A DNA stretch of 64,000 bases from an uncultured Eubacteriales bacterium (lineage in GTDB: Bacteria; Bacillota; Clostridia; Oscillospirales; Oscillospiraceae), in contig URCB01000003.1 in assembly GCA_900546255.1 (NCBI GenBank), positions 27,748-91,747 of the forward strand. The letters are read 5' to 3'. Made by a program: the position numbers and the translations under genes. Of the stretch, positions 27,142 through 36,441 are shown one piece after another. Position 1 is the stretch's first letter. Each line of letters opens with the position of its first letter. The notes under the pieces were generated by a model, which saw only the letters and a program-made list of their open reading frames with translations, made no database searches and had not been told where the DNA came from.

Positions 27142-27170
27142 AGTATACATACTTTTTGCATTTCCGGCAA
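27142..27170 (-). promoter_or_regulatory. Promoter of the LCP gene
   Basis: TTGCCG (27165-27170) and TATACT (27142-27147) with 17-bp spacing on the minus strand. Confidence 0.7.
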
Positions 27171-27331
27171 GTCTTTGCCCTAAATTTCCCGATTCTCCCT
27201 AAAATTTTTATCCATTTTTCTTCGTTTTCCAGTGCTTCCGAAAGAAATTTTCCCCGCCGCTGGCCTGCCCTGCCCGGTGGTTCCGCGCAAAAAGAAGGGG
27301 GGATTTTCCCCAAGAAATGTCCAAAATCCCC

Positions 27332-27360
27332 TTGCAAGGTCCCACGCTATATGCTATAAT
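27332..27360 (+). promoter_or_regulatory. Promoter of the rimP-nusA-infB operon
   Basis: TTGCAA (27332-27337) and TATAAT (27355-27360), 17 bp apart, about 155 nt ahead of rimP. Confidence 0.8.
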
Positions 27361-27366
27361 GCCTTT

Positions 27367-27516
27367 GTTTTAAGATGTACGTTTTGGTAGAGTGGGGCTT
27401 GCCCCGCTCTTTCTTTTATGACAAGGGAGCCCGGCCGCCGCTGCTCTGCGGTGCTGCCGGGCCCGTGTCTGGTCATTCCATGGGACGTACAGCGCATCGG
27501 CGCAGGGAGGTTTCCA
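27367..27516 (+). promoter_or_regulatory. rimP operon leader with attenuator hairpin
   Basis: AGAGTGGGGC (27389-27398) and GCCCCGCTCT (27401-27410) form a short stem followed by TTCTTTT, a Rho-independent terminator inside the leader. A second long imperfect hairpin built from GGGAGCCCGGC and GCCGGGCCCGTGTC (about 27423-27475) follows. Transcription attenuation of the operon, perhaps by NusA itself, is a reasonable inference. Confidence 0.6.
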
Positions 27517-27972
27517 ATGTCTAAAATCACAGATTTCACAGCCCAGCTGGCCCGCCCTGTGGTAGAGGCCAACGGCTGCACCCTCTGGGACGTGGAGTAC
27601 GTCAAAGAGGCCGGCAGCTGGTACCTGCGGGTCTACATCGACAAGGACACCGGCGTGTCCATCGACGATTGCGAGGCCGTCAGCCGGGTCCTCTCGGACC
27701 TGCTGGACGAGGCCGACCCCATCCAGGACCCCTACACCTTCGAGGTCTCCTCCGCCGGTGCGGACCGGGCCCTGAAAAAGCCGGAGCACTTCCAGGCCTT
27801 CCTGGGGGCCCAGGTGGATGTTAAGTTTTATCAGGCGAAAAACGGGCAGAAAACCTGCACCGGCACCCTCGCCGGCTACCAGGACGGGGCCATCACCTTG
27901 GACCTGGGCGGGGAAACCGCCACCTTTTCCAAGGAGGAAGTGGCCTCGGTCCGCCTGCACCTTGGTTTTTAA
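27517..27972 (+). CDS. rimP: Ribosome maturation factor RimP
   Basis: RimP helps mature the 30S subunit. The ATG at 27517, behind GGGAGG, gives 151 residues. Two domains are visible: an alpha/beta N-terminal part (ARPVVEANGCTLWDVEYVKE, VYIDKDTGVSIDDCEAVSR, YTFEVSSAGADRALKKPEHF) and an SH3-like C-terminal part (DVKFYQAKNGQKTCTGTL...). First gene of the nusA operon, the usual order in Firmicutes. Confidence 0.96.
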   Translation: MSKITDFTAQLARPVVEANGCTLWDVEYVKEAGSWYLRVYIDKDTGVSIDDCEAVSRVLSDLLDEADPIQDPYTFEVSSAGADRALKKPEHFQAFLGAQVDVKFYQAKNGQKTCTGTLAGYQDGAITLDLGGETATFSKEEVASVRLHLGF

Positions 27973-27998
27973 GATTCTGATGGAGGATACGATCAGTT

Positions 27999-29294
27999 AT
28001 GGCTAAGAAAGCATCAAAACCTGCCAAGAGCAATGAACTGGACGGGAAGGAGTTCTTCACCGCCATCGAGCTCATTGAAAAGGAGAAGGGCATCCCCAAA
28101 AACTACATGCTGGAGAAGATCACCCAGGCCCTGATCTCCGCCTACAAGCGGGACCACGAGGGGATCTCCGACAACGTCTTTGTGGAGGCCAACGAGATTA
28201 CCCAGACCGTCCGCATGTTCGTCAAGAAGGAGATCGTGGAAGAGGTCACCAACCCCTCCACCGAGATCGCCCTGGACGAGGCCCGGAAGAGCCTCCCCGC
28301 CGCCCAGACCGGGGACGTGGTCCGCATCGAGATCAAGCCCCGGAACTTTGGCCGGATCGCCGCCCAGACCGCCCGCCAGGTGATCATCCAGGGGATGCGG
28401 GAGGCCGAGCACAACATGATCTACGACCTGTTCAGCTCCAAGGAGCACGAGATGCTGGTGGGCACCGTTACCCGCATCGACCCCCGCAACGGGGCGGTCT
28501 CCCTGCGCATCACCAGCAACGGGGAGTCCACCGACGCCTACCTGGCCCCCTCGGAGCAGGTGCGCAGCGAGGTCATCCGGGAGGGCGACCGGCTGAAGGT
28601 CTATGTGGTGGAGGTGCGCCGGTCCAGCCGGGGGCCCCAGGTGCTCATCTCCCGCACCCACCCCGGCCTGGTCAAGCGCCTGTTTGAGCTGGAAGTCCCC
28701 GAAATCTACGACGGCACCGTGGAGATCCGCTCCATCGCCCGGGAGGCGGGCAGCCGCACCAAGCTGGCGGTCTGGTCCGCCGACGAGAACGTGGACCCCA
28801 TCGGCGCCTGCGTAGGCCCCAAGGGCGCCCGGGTGAACAATGTGGTGGCCGAACTGGGCAGCGAAAAGATCGACATCATCAAATACAGCGATGACCCCGC
28901 CGCCTTCGTAGCCGCGGCCCTCTCCCCTGCCGACGTGCTCTCCGTCCAGCCCCTGGAAGGCTCCAAGAGCTGCCGGGTGGCCGTGCCGGATGACCAGCTC
29001 TCCCTGGCCATCGGCAAGGAGGGGCAGAACGCCCGCCTGGCCGCCAAGCTCACCGGCTATAAAATCGACATCAAGGCCGAGTCCGCCGTCCACGAGTGGG
29101 AGGAGGAAGACGCCGCCGCCCTGGCCCAGCAGGCTGCCCTGGCCCAGGAAGCCCCCGATGAGGCGGCCCCCCTGGACGACGAAGAGGAACCCCTGGACGA
29201 CGTCCCCGCAGCAGATCCCCAGCCCGAAGCGGCAGCCCCTGCAGAGGCAGAGGACCCCGCCGACCCACAACCCCTGGAGGGCGGCGAGGGCTGA
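27999..29294 (+). CDS. nusA: Transcription elongation/termination factor NusA
   Basis: This 431-residue NusA has the N-terminal RNA polymerase-binding domain (to ~150), an S1 domain (MLVGTVTRIDPRNGAVSLRI, ~155-225) and two KH domains (VGPKGARVNNVVAEL and AIGKEGQNARLAAKL). The end is a ~70-residue acidic Ala/Asp/Pro-rich tail replacing the enteric AR domains. The ATG has GGAGG 12-16 nt upstream. Lies 26 bp after rimP. Confidence 0.97.
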   Translation: MAKKASKPAKSNELDGKEFFTAIELIEKEKGIPKNYMLEKITQALISAYKRDHEGISDNVFVEANEITQTVRMFVKKEIVEEVTNPSTEIALDEARKSLPAAQTGDVVRIEIKPRNFGRIAAQTARQVIIQGMREAEHNMIYDLFSSKEHEMLVGTVTRIDPRNGAVSLRITSNGESTDAYLAPSEQVRSEVIREGDRLKVYVVEVRRSSRGPQVLISRTHPGLVKRLFELEVPEIYDGTVEIRSIAREAGSRTKLAVWSADENVDPIGACVGPKGARVNNVVAELGSEKIDIIKYSDDPAAFVAAALSPADVLSVQPLEGSKSCRVAVPDDQLSLAIGKEGQNARLAAKLTGYKIDIKAESAVHEWEEEDAAALAQQAALAQEAPDEAAPLDDEEEPLDDVPAADPQPEAAAPAEAEDPADPQPLEGGEG

Positions 29295-29343
29295 GTCCCC
29301 CCTATCCCACCCAGCAAACCCAAACCGGTAAGGAGGTGGCCCC

Positions 29344-29619
29344 GTGCCAAAAAAGATCCCTATGCGCCAATGTCTCGGCTGCCGGGAGATGAAACCCAAG
29401 CGGGAGCTGATCCGGGTGGTCCGCTCCCCCCAGGGAGAGATTTCCCTGGACTTTCACGGCAAAAAGCCTGGGCGAGGCGCCTACCTCTGCCCCAACCAGG
29501 ACTGCCTGAAGCGGGCACGGAAGTCCAAGGCCCTGGAGCGGGCCTTCAGCCTGCCCATTCCGGACGATGTCTACGCCTCCCTGGAGGCCCAAATGGAGGG
29601 TGGTGGTCTGGATGGATAG
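29344..29619 (+). CDS. rnpM: YlxR/RnpM family RNA-binding protein (DUF448)
   Basis: The 91-residue protein starts at GTG 29344 after AAGGAGG. The family signature MRQCLGCREMKPKRELIRVV and the central GRGAYLCPNQDCLKRA are present. Work on Bacillus YlxR renamed it RnpM, an RNase P-binding modulator. Its place between nusA and ylxQ is conserved in Firmicutes. Confidence 0.93.
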   Translation: MPKKIPMRQCLGCREMKPKRELIRVVRSPQGEISLDFHGKKPGRGAYLCPNQDCLKRARKSKALERAFSLPIPDDVYASLEAQMEGGGLDG

Positions 29620-30031
29620 CATTCCCTCCCTTCTGGGCCTGGCGCTCAGAGCGGGACGGCTGGCCGTTGGGGAAGAGCCCGTCGGGGCAGCCTGCCGGGG
29701 GCACAAAGCCTACCTGCTGCTGCTGGCCAGCGACGCGGCGGACAACACCATCCGCCGGGCCTCTCACTTCAGCCAGTCCGCAAAGAACACCATCTGCCTC
29801 CAGCTCCCCCTGACCAAGGCGGAGCTGGGCAGCGGGCTGGGGCGGACCGCCTGCGCCATGGCGGCCCTCACCGACGTGGGGTTTGCCGCGGCGGTGGCCC
29901 AGCGCCTGGCCCAAAGCGACCCGGCGGCCTACGGCCCCGCCTGGCAGGCGCTGTCCCAAAAGGCGTCCCAGGCGAAGAAACGCCGGGACCAGAAGCATTC
30001 CCCCCACAAGGACAAGGGGAAGCGGAAATAA
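29612..30031 (+). CDS. YlxQ, L7Ae-family RNA-binding protein
   Basis: Start at ATG 29612, overlapping the rnpM stop by 8 nt, gives 139 residues. SLLGLALRAGRLAVGEEPV, KAYLLLLASDAADNTIRRA and LTKAELGSGLGR follow the L7Ae/L30e fold, which binds kink-turn RNA. A C-terminal extension (residues ~110-139) is lysine/arginine-rich. The ribosome site is weak (GGAGGG 12 nt upstream), so translational coupling is likely. Confidence 0.88.
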   Translation: MDSIPSLLGLALRAGRLAVGEEPVGAACRGHKAYLLLLASDAADNTIRRASHFSQSAKNTICLQLPLTKAELGSGLGRTACAMAALTDVGFAAAVAQRLAQSDPAAYGPAWQALSQKASQAKKRRDQKHSPHKDKGKRK

Positions 30032-30136
30032 TTCCTATCGTTCCCAGCCGTATCGGCTTACCGGTGCGGAGAGAAAAGAGCAAACAAGCGGCCTTGCCGG
30101 CCTTTCCCGGCCGGGCCGTGACGGAGGTGGCTTTAT

Positions 30137-32554
30137 TTGAGTTTTGAAAAATATCGTGTTCATGAGGTAGCCAAGGATTTCGGGAAGCAGACCAAGGAGA
30201 TCACCCAGATCCTCACCAAGTACGCTACCACCCCCAAAAACCACATGCAGGTGTTGGAGGATGGGGAACTGTCCATCGTGTTTGAATACCTGACCCAGCA
30301 CAACCAGGTGGCCGATCTCCAGGCCGCCCTGGACACCCCTGCCCCTGCCAAAAACGAGGGCAAGGGCAACCGCGGACGGGAGGGCAATAGGAAGCCCGCC
30401 CCCCAGAACCAGCCCCAGAAGCGCCCCAACGAGGGCAGCCGCAACGCCGGCGGCAAAGGCGGCGACCGTCCCCCCAAGGGGGACCACAACCGCGGCGAGG
30501 CCCCCAAGGAGAGCAAGCCCGCCCAGCAGCCCAAGCAGCAGAGCCAGCCGGCAGCCCCCCGCCCCACCACCCGGGTCCCCGAAAAGAAGCTGGTGGACAC
30601 CCGGAAGGCCGGCAACGTGAACCTGGCCCGGTATGACGAGCACCTGGAAAACCTGGCGCCGGAACGGGCCAACAAGATGCAGAGCGGCAAGCAGAAGATC
30701 CAGAGCCGGGGCAACCACCGCAAGGGCGGCAACTTCGGCAACAAGCGCCGCCAGGAGGAGCAGGAGAAGATGCGCCGGCTCCAGCTGGAGATCGCCAAAA
30801 AGACCCCCCTCACCGTGAAGATCCCCGACGAGATCGGCGTGGGTGAGCTGGCCTCCCGGATGAAGAAAACCGGGGCCGAGGTGGTCAAGTGCCTCATCAA
30901 AAACGGCATCATGGCCTCCCTCAGCGACATCATCGACTATGACACCGCCGCCCTGGTGGCCATGGAACTGGGCTGCAAGGTGGAGAAGGAAGTCATCGTC
31001 ACCATCGAGGAAAAGCTCATCGACACCGCCGAGGACAAGGAGGAGGACTTGGTCCCCCGGGCGCCCGTGGTGGTGGTCATGGGCCACGTGGACCACGGCA
31101 AGACCTCCCTGCTGGACTATATCCGCAACTCCCAGGTGGCCGAGGGGGAGGCCGGCGGCATCACCCAGCACATCGGCGCCTACCAGGTGGAGGTCAACGG
31201 CTCCCCCATCACCTTCCTGGACACCCCCGGCCACGAGGCCTTTACCGCCATGCGGGCCCGGGGCGCCATGATCACCGACATCGCCATCCTGGTGGTGGCC
31301 GCCGACGACGGCATCATGCCCCAGACCATTGAGTCCATCAACCACGCCAAGGCCGCAGAGATCCCCGTGATCGTGGCCATCAACAAGATGGATAAGCCCG
31401 AAGCCAACCCCGAGCGGGTCAAGCAGCAGCTCACCGAGTACGGCCTGGTCCCCGAGGAATGGGGGGGCGAGACCATCTGCTGCCCCATCTCCGCCAAGAC
31501 CGGCCTGGGCATTGACAACCTGCTGGAGATGGTGGTCCTCACCGCCGAGATGCGGGAGCTGAAGGCCAACCCCAACCGCTCCGCCCACGGCGCCGTCATC
31601 GAGGCCCGGCTGGACAAGGGCCGCGGCCCCATCGCCACCCTGCTGGTGCAGAACGGCACCCTGCACCAGGGCGACGTGATCATCGCCGGCACCGCCGTGG
31701 GCCGGGTCCGTGCCATGACCAACGCCAAGGGGCAGAAGATCCAGACCGCCGGCCCCTCCGTCCCGGTGGAGATCACCGGTATGGGCGAAGTCCCCGGCGC
31801 CGGCGACGACTTCCACGCCGTGGACGACGAGCGCATGGCCCGGGAGCTGGTGGAGCAGCGCAAGCACGAGCACAAGATGGCCGCCTCCGCCGCCACCCAG
31901 AAGGTCACCCTGGACGATCTGTTCTCCCAGATCCAGCAGGGCGAGCTGAAGGACCTGAACATCATCGTCAAGGCCGACGTCCAGGGCTCCGCCGAGGCGG
32001 TGAAGGCCTCCCTGGAGAAGCTCACCAACGAGGAGGTCCGGGTGCGGGTCATCCACTGCGCCGTGGGCGCCATCAACGAGTCCGACGTCATGTTGGCCAC
32101 CACGTCCAACGCCATCATCGTGGGCTTTAACGTCCGCCCCGACGCCAACGCCAAGGACACCGCCGCCCGGAACAAGGTGGACATGAGAATGTACCGGGTG
32201 ATCTACGACTGCATCAACGAGATGGAAGCGGCCATGAAGGGCATGCTGGCCCCCAAGTTCAAGGAAGTAGCCCTGGGCACCGCCGAGGTCCGGGAGGTCT
32301 ACAAGATCACCGGCGTGGGCATCGTGGCCGGCTGCTACATCACCGACGGCAAGGTCCAGCGCAACGCCCAGGTCCGCCTGGTGCGGGACGGCATCGTGAT
32401 CCACGAGGGCGTGCTGTCCTCCCTGCAGCGGTTTAAGGATGCGGTGAAGGAAGTGGCCCAGGGCTACGAGTGCGGCATCGGCATCGAGAAGTACAGCGAC
32501 ATCAAGGTGGGCGACGTCATCGAAGCCTTCGTGATGGAGCAGATCGAAGTGTAA
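30137..32554 (+). CDS. infB: Translation initiation factor IF-2
   Basis: The start is TTG at 30137, 6 nt after GGAGGTGG, with the normal [15 protein letters not shown] terminus. The 805-residue protein has an IF2-N module, a charged Asn/Lys/Pro-rich linker (~70-210), a second IF2-N module, then the GTPase: GHVDHGKT at ~316-323, DTPGHEAF and NKMD. Domains II-IV follow to [15 protein letters not shown]. It delivers fMet-tRNA to the ribosome. Confidence 0.97.
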   Translation: MSFEKYRVHEVAKDFGKQTKEITQILTKYATTPKNHMQVLEDGELSIVFEYLTQHNQVADLQAALDTPAPAKNEGKGNRGREGNRKPAPQNQPQKRPNEGSRNAGGKGGDRPPKGDHNRGEAPKESKPAQQPKQQSQPAAPRPTTRVPEKKLVDTRKAGNVNLARYDEHLENLAPERANKMQSGKQKIQSRGNHRKGGNFGNKRRQEEQEKMRRLQLEIAKKTPLTVKIPDEIGVGELASRMKKTGAEVVKCLIKNGIMASLSDIIDYDTAALVAMELGCKVEKEVIVTIEEKLIDTAEDKEEDLVPRAPVVVVMGHVDHGKTSLLDYIRNSQVAEGEAGGITQHIGAYQVEVNGSPITFLDTPGHEAFTAMRARGAMITDIAILVVAADDGIMPQTIESINHAKAAEIPVIVAINKMDKPEANPERVKQQLTEYGLVPEEWGGETICCPISAKTGLGIDNLLEMVVLTAEMRELKANPNRSAHGAVIEARLDKGRGPIATLLVQNGTLHQGDVIIAGTAVGRVRAMTNAKGQKIQTAGPSVPVEITGMGEVPGAGDDFHAVDDERMARELVEQRKHEHKMAASAATQKVTLDDLFSQIQQGELKDLNIIVKADVQGSAEAVKASLEKLTNEEVRVRVIHCAVGAINESDVMLATTSNAIIVGFNVRPDANAKDTAARNKVDMRMYRVIYDCINEMEAAMKGMLAPKFKEVALGTAEVREVYKITGVGIVAGCYITDGKVQRNAQVRLVRDGIVIHEGVLSSLQRFKDAVKEVAQGYECGIGIEKYSDIKVGDVIEAFVMEQIEV

Positions 32555-32753
32555 GAATTTTGGAACCCGCTTCGCTGGGCTTCAAAAATGAGAAGATCGC
32601 AGCCCCCGGCGCGCAAGCCATGGCCGCAAAGCGGCCATGGCTCACCCTTGGGGGCTGAGCAGTATGTTTCCCGTCTGCGGACGGGCAAGGGCTGCGAGGC
32701 CTTTGGCTTCGCCTGCCATATTTCCCTGGATAGGGACGGAAAGGAGGGCCTTT
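32555..32753 (+). repeat. Array of inverted repeats between infB and rbfA
   Basis: The 199-nt gap holds nested palindromes. GCCATGGCCGC-AAA-GCGGCCATGGC (32617-32641) lies inside CAGCCCCC (32600-32607)/GGGGGCTG (32650-32657). CCGTCTGCGGACGG follows near 32671-32684. Before them, TTTTGGAACCC...GGGCTTCAAAA (about 32566-32587) is a further imperfect palindrome. This resembles a dispersed palindromic element dropped into the operon rather than a terminator, as no T run follows. Confidence 0.6.
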
Positions 32754-33107
32754 ATGGCTTCCAATCGCATTGGACGAATCAACGAGGAGATCCAGCGGGA
32801 ACTGGCTTCCCTGCTGCGCACGGTGAAGGACCCCCGGGTACACGGCCTGGTGTCCATCACCCATGTGGAGACCACCCCGGACCTGCGGTACGCCAAGGTC
32901 TATGTAAGCGTCCTGGACCAGAGCGACGTCAAGGAGGTCATCCGGGGGCTGAAGTCCGCCGGGGGGTACCTTCGCCGGGAGCTGGGCCGGGCCCTCTCCC
33001 TGCGGTACACCCCGGAGCTGGTCTTCCAGGCCGACGACTCCATTGAGAAGGGCTCCCACATTCTGAAACTCCTCCACGACGTGGAGGGACAGGGGGGACA
33101 GCCATGA
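32754..33107 (+). CDS. rbfA: Ribosome-binding factor A
   Basis: Start at ATG 32754 after AAGGAGGG, 117 residues. RINEEIQRELASLLRTVKDPRV, VSITHVETTPDLRYAKVYVS and LRYTPELVFQADDSIEKG match the KH-like RbfA fold used in 30S maturation. Overlaps the next gene by 4 nt. Confidence 0.95.
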   Translation: MASNRIGRINEEIQRELASLLRTVKDPRVHGLVSITHVETTPDLRYAKVYVSVLDQSDVKEVIRGLKSAGGYLRRELGRALSLRYTPELVFQADDSIEKGSHILKLLHDVEGQGGQP

Positions 33108-34057
33108 CCCCCCAGGAGACCGCCCAGCGCCTGCTGGCCCTGGACCACATCCTCATCCTCACCCACCGCCGGCCCGATGGGGACACCATCGGCTGCGCCA
33201 GCGCCCTGTGCCTGGCCCTGCGGCAGAAGGGAAAGACCGCCTGGCTCCTGCCCAACGAGGATGCCCACCACCTCTTCGACCCCTATCTGGAGGGGGTGCT
33301 GGCCCCGGCGGACTTTATCCCCCAGGCGGTGGTGGCGGTGGATGTGGCCGCCCTGGGGATGCTCCCAGACAGCGCCCGGCCCTACCGGGACAGGATCGAC
33401 CTGGCCATCGACCACCACGGCTCCCAGGAGGGCTACGCCCGGGCCACCTGCGTGGACCCGGACAGCGCCGCCTGTGGGGAGGTCCTCTTCCAGGTGTTCC
33501 AGGCCATGGAGGTATCCCTCTCTCCACAGATTGCCCTGCTCCTCTATATGGCCATCGCCACCGACACCGGGTGCTTTGTCTACTCCAACACCACCCCGGC
33601 CACCCACCGCATCGCCGCCGCCCTGATGGACACCGGCTTTGATGCCCAGTGGGTGAACAAGCGGCACTTCCGGGTCAAGTCCCTCAAGCGGATGCAGATT
33701 GAGAGCCGCCTGGTGCGGGAGATGGATTTGGAACAGAACGGCACCCTGGTCTTTGCCTACGTCACCCTGGACCTGATCCGGGACCTCCAGGCCACCGAGG
33801 AGGACCTGGAGGACATCGCCTCCTTCATCGGCCAGCTGGAGGGGGTGGACAATGCCGTCACCATCCGCCAGCTGAAGCCCACGGAGTGTAAGATCTCCCT
33901 GCGCACCGACGGCAAGACCCTCAACGCCTCGGACGTGTGCGCCATCCACGGCGGGGGCGGCCACCCGGCGGCGGCGGGGTGCACCATCCACGGCACCCCC
34001 GCCCAGGCCAAGGCGGCCATGCTGGCGGCCATCCAGCAGGTGCAGGCCCATGGCTAA
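33104..34057 (+). CDS. nrnA: DHH/DHHA1 phosphoesterase (NrnA-like)
   Basis: In this 317-residue protein, THRRPDGDTIGCASALCLAL and VVAVDVAALG begin the DHH domain, IDHHGS holds the metal-binding DHH motif, and CAIHGGGGHPAAAG is the DHHA1 substrate-binding motif. NrnA enzymes degrade nanoRNAs and dephosphorylate pAp. The position between rbfA and truB is the usual one. Overlaps rbfA by 4 nt and truB by 8 nt. Confidence 0.93.
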   Translation: MTPQETAQRLLALDHILILTHRRPDGDTIGCASALCLALRQKGKTAWLLPNEDAHHLFDPYLEGVLAPADFIPQAVVAVDVAALGMLPDSARPYRDRIDLAIDHHGSQEGYARATCVDPDSAACGEVLFQVFQAMEVSLSPQIALLLYMAIATDTGCFVYSNTTPATHRIAAALMDTGFDAQWVNKRHFRVKSLKRMQIESRLVREMDLEQNGTLVFAYVTLDLIRDLQATEEDLEDIASFIGQLEGVDNAVTIRQLKPTECKISLRTDGKTLNASDVCAIHGGGGHPAAAGCTIHGTPAQAKAAMLAAIQQVQAHG

Positions 34058-34919
34058 CGGCATCCTCATCATCGACAAACCCGCCGGCTGGACCAGCCAC
34101 GACGTGGTGGCCAAGCTCCGGGGCATCCTCCACGAAAAGCGCATCGGCCACGCCGGCACCCTGGACCCCATGGCCACCGGGGTCCTCCCCGTGTTTGTGG
34201 GCCGGGCCACCCGGGCGGTGGAGTTTGCCGCCGAACGGGAGAAGGAATACCTGGCCGGCCTGCGCCTGGGCCTGACCACCGACACCCAGGACACCACCGG
34301 CACCGTGACGGCCACCCACCCCGTCACGGCAGGCCGGGCCGACCTGGAGGCCGTCCTGCCCCAGTTCACCGGGGACATCCTTCAGATCCCCCCCATGTAC
34401 TCGGCCATCAAGCGCCAGGGGCAGAAGCTCTATGAACTGGCCCGCCGGGGCCAGGAGGTGGAGCGGGACCCCCGTCCCGTCACCATCCACGCCCTGGAGA
34501 TCCTGGACCAGCCCTCCCCCACGGAGTACACCCTCCGGGTGGCCTGCTCCAAGGGGACCTATGTCCGTACCCTCTGCCACGACATTGGCCAGGCCCTGGG
34601 CTGCGGGGGCACCATGTATGCCCTGCGCCGGACCCAGGCCGCGGGCTTCACCCTGGACCAGGCAGTCACCCTGGAGGCCGTCCAGGCTTCGGCAGACCCC
34701 GCCGGGCTGCTGCTGCCGGTGGAGGCCTACTTTGCCCACCACCCCGCCCTGACCCTTCCCAGCGCCCGGGCCGAGAGAAAGGTCCGCAACGGCAACCCCC
34801 TCTCCCTGCCTGGGGAGGATGGAGTCTACCGGGTCTACAGTCCGGAGGGTGCCTTCCTGGCCCTGAGCCACCTGGACCAGGGCAGGCTCACCACTATCAA
34901 AAGCTTTTTCGAGGTGTAA
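34050..34919 (+). CDS. truB: tRNA pseudouridine(55) synthase
   Basis: The 289-residue enzyme modifies U55 of the T-psi-C loop. It begins GILIIDKPAGWTSHDVVAKL and has the catalytic aspartate in GHAGTLDPMATGVLPV, then YSAIKRQGQKLYELAR and SKGTYVRTLCHDIG. A PUA-like C-terminal tail follows. Coupled to nrnA by an 8-nt overlap. Confidence 0.96.
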   Translation: MANGILIIDKPAGWTSHDVVAKLRGILHEKRIGHAGTLDPMATGVLPVFVGRATRAVEFAAEREKEYLAGLRLGLTTDTQDTTGTVTATHPVTAGRADLEAVLPQFTGDILQIPPMYSAIKRQGQKLYELARRGQEVERDPRPVTIHALEILDQPSPTEYTLRVACSKGTYVRTLCHDIGQALGCGGTMYALRRTQAAGFTLDQAVTLEAVQASADPAGLLLPVEAYFAHHPALTLPSARAERKVRNGNPLSLPGEDGVYRVYSPEGAFLALSHLDQGRLTTIKSFFEV

Positions 34920-34923
34920 GAAG

Positions 34924-35829
34924 TTGGAACAGAAAAAACGAGTGATCGCTCTGGGCTTCTTTGATGGGGTCCACAATGGCCACGGCGCCCTGATGCGCCG
35001 CACCGCCCAGGTGGCCCAGGAACTGGGGGCCGTCCCCTCCGCCTTTACCTTTGACCCCCACCCCCAGACGGTGATTTTGGGCCGGCCCATGCCGCTGCTC
35101 ACCTCCCCCGAGGACCGGGCGGATTTGATGCGCAAGTACTACGGTATCCAGGACGTCATTGTGGAGCCCTTTACCGTCCCCCGGATGAAGCAGCCCTGGC
35201 AGGACTTTGTGGCCAGCACCCTGGTGAAGGACCTCCACGCCGTGCACCTGGTGGCCGGCCACGACTATCACTTTGGCTACAAGGGGGAGGGCAACCCCCA
35301 GCGCCTCCAGCAGATCTGCCAGGAGCTGGGCATCGGCTGTGACATTATCCCCAAGGTAGAGATGGAGGGGATCACGGTTTCCTCCACCTACATCCGTACC
35401 TTGGTGGCCCAAGGGGAGATGGAGCGGGCCAACGAGTTCCTGGGCCATCCCTACACCCTCAGCGACCGGGTGGCCCACGGGAAGAAGCTGGGCTCCACCC
35501 TGGGCTTCCCCACGGTGAACCTGCGGCTGAAGGAGAACGTCCTCTCCCCGGCCAAAGGGGTGTATGCCACCAAGGTCATCCTGGAAAACGGGGAGACCCA
35601 CCTGGCCGTCACCAACGTGGGCACCCGCCCCACCGTCAACGACGGCAACCAGCTGACCATCGAAGGGTATATCCTGGATTTCACCGGGGACCTCTATGGC
35701 CAGAAGATCCAGATGGAGTTTTATAAATACCTCCGGGAGGAGCGGAAGTTCCCCTCCTTTGAGGCACTCACTGCCGAGGTCATGCACAACGCCGACCAGA
35801 CCCGGGAGTACTTCGCTCAGCACCCCTAA
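34924..35829 (+). CDS. ribF: Bifunctional riboflavin kinase/FAD synthetase
   Basis: Start at TTG 34924, with GAGGTG upstream; 301 residues. The FAD synthetase half has ALGFFDGVHNGHGALM, FDPHPQTVILGRP and VSSTYIRTLVAQGEMERANE. The riboflavin kinase half has VAHGKKLGSTLGFPTVNL, GVYATKV and NVGTRPTVN. Makes FMN and FAD, needed by many flavoproteins here. Last gene of the operon. Confidence 0.96.
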   Translation: MEQKKRVIALGFFDGVHNGHGALMRRTAQVAQELGAVPSAFTFDPHPQTVILGRPMPLLTSPEDRADLMRKYYGIQDVIVEPFTVPRMKQPWQDFVASTLVKDLHAVHLVAGHDYHFGYKGEGNPQRLQQICQELGIGCDIIPKVEMEGITVSSTYIRTLVAQGEMERANEFLGHPYTLSDRVAHGKKLGSTLGFPTVNLRLKENVLSPAKGVYATKVILENGETHLAVTNVGTRPTVNDGNQLTIEGYILDFTGDLYGQKIQMEFYKYLREERKFPSFEALTAEVMHNADQTREYFAQHP

Positions 35830-35846
35830 CTGACAACCCAAACAAA

Positions 35847-35896
35847 CGACGCCCGCTGCCCCAGGGAACCCCTGAGACAGCGGGCGGCGTTTTCTG
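35847..35896. terminator. Bidirectional terminator
   Basis: CGACGCCCGCTG...CAGCGGGCGGCG with an inner CCCAGGG/CCTGAG stem and T-rich sequence on both sides, between the convergent ribF and EamA genes. Confidence 0.85.
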
Positions 35897-36325
35897 TCAC
35901 CGGCTGATGAGCAGCAGGCCCGCCACGCACAGGCCCATCCCCGCCACCTGGCGAAGGGTGAGGACCTCCTTGTACAGCAGGACCCCCACCACCACCAGGA
36001 GGCAGGCCAGGGCGATGTTGGCCACCAGGGAGGCCACGCTCACCTTCCACCCCGCCCGGTAGATAAAGATGTACCCCAGTTCCAGCCCCACCACGGTGAG
36101 GCCCATGACCACAGGGGCCCAGTTGGTCTTGGCCATCTCCTGCACCAGGGACTTCCCGCCCCCGCTGGTGAGGTAAAACAGGGCCAGGGAGAGCCCTGCC
36201 GCCACCAGGTAGTTGATGGTCAGGGCGGCAAAAGAATTGAGTTTGTCCGGCACGGACTTGGCGCAGATGTTGTACACGGTGTTGGCCCCCACCACCATAA
36301 GCATGGGCCAGAGTAAGTTCCACAT
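35897..36325 (-). CDS. EamA/SMR-like small drug/metabolite transporter
   Basis: The 142-residue protein has four or five hydrophobic helices (MLMVVGANTVYNICAKSVP, ALTINYLVAAGLSLALFY, WAPVVMGLTVVGLELGYIFI, LVANIALACLLVVVGVLLY, GMGLCVAGLLLI). It is half the length of a ten-helix EamA protein, so it probably dimerises. AAAGGAGAG precedes the ATG. The leader ends in a terminator hairpin, suggesting a ligand-sensing attenuator upstream. Substrate unknown. Confidence 0.8.
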   Translation of the reverse strand: MWNLLWPMLMVVGANTVYNICAKSVPDKLNSFAALTINYLVAAGLSLALFYLTSGGGKSLVQEMAKTNWAPVVMGLTVVGLELGYIFIYRAGWKVSVASLVANIALACLLVVVGVLLYKEVLTLRQVAGMGLCVAGLLLISR

Positions 36326-36339
36326 GGCTTCTCTCTCCT

Positions 36340-36435
36340 TTGTGCAAAAAATAACACCGGATGCAAGGTTAGCCTTACATCCGGTAGGTGCTCACCCGAC
36401 GGCGGGGGAAGTCCCCGCCGTTGATGGATTGTTCA
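36340..36435 (-). promoter_or_regulatory. Candidate transcription-attenuating riboswitch before the EamA gene
   Basis: The transcript from the TTGACC/TATACT promoter would first form CGGCGGGG/CCCCGCCG (36400-36420), then a small GGTG/CACC hairpin. A terminator follows, ACCGGATG...CATCCGGT (36356-36385), with a T-rich run (36346-36354), all ahead of the transporter's ribosome site. A promoter, a compact fold and an intrinsic terminator before a small exporter is the arrangement of guanidine-type riboswitches. The class was not matched. Confidence 0.55.
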
Positions 36436-36441
36436 CGCCGC

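Noticed and set aside
30035..32404. A 789-residue open frame antisense to infB
   Set aside because: Repetitive Gly/Leu/His/Asp composition and exact overlap with IF-2; a GC-rich shadow frame.
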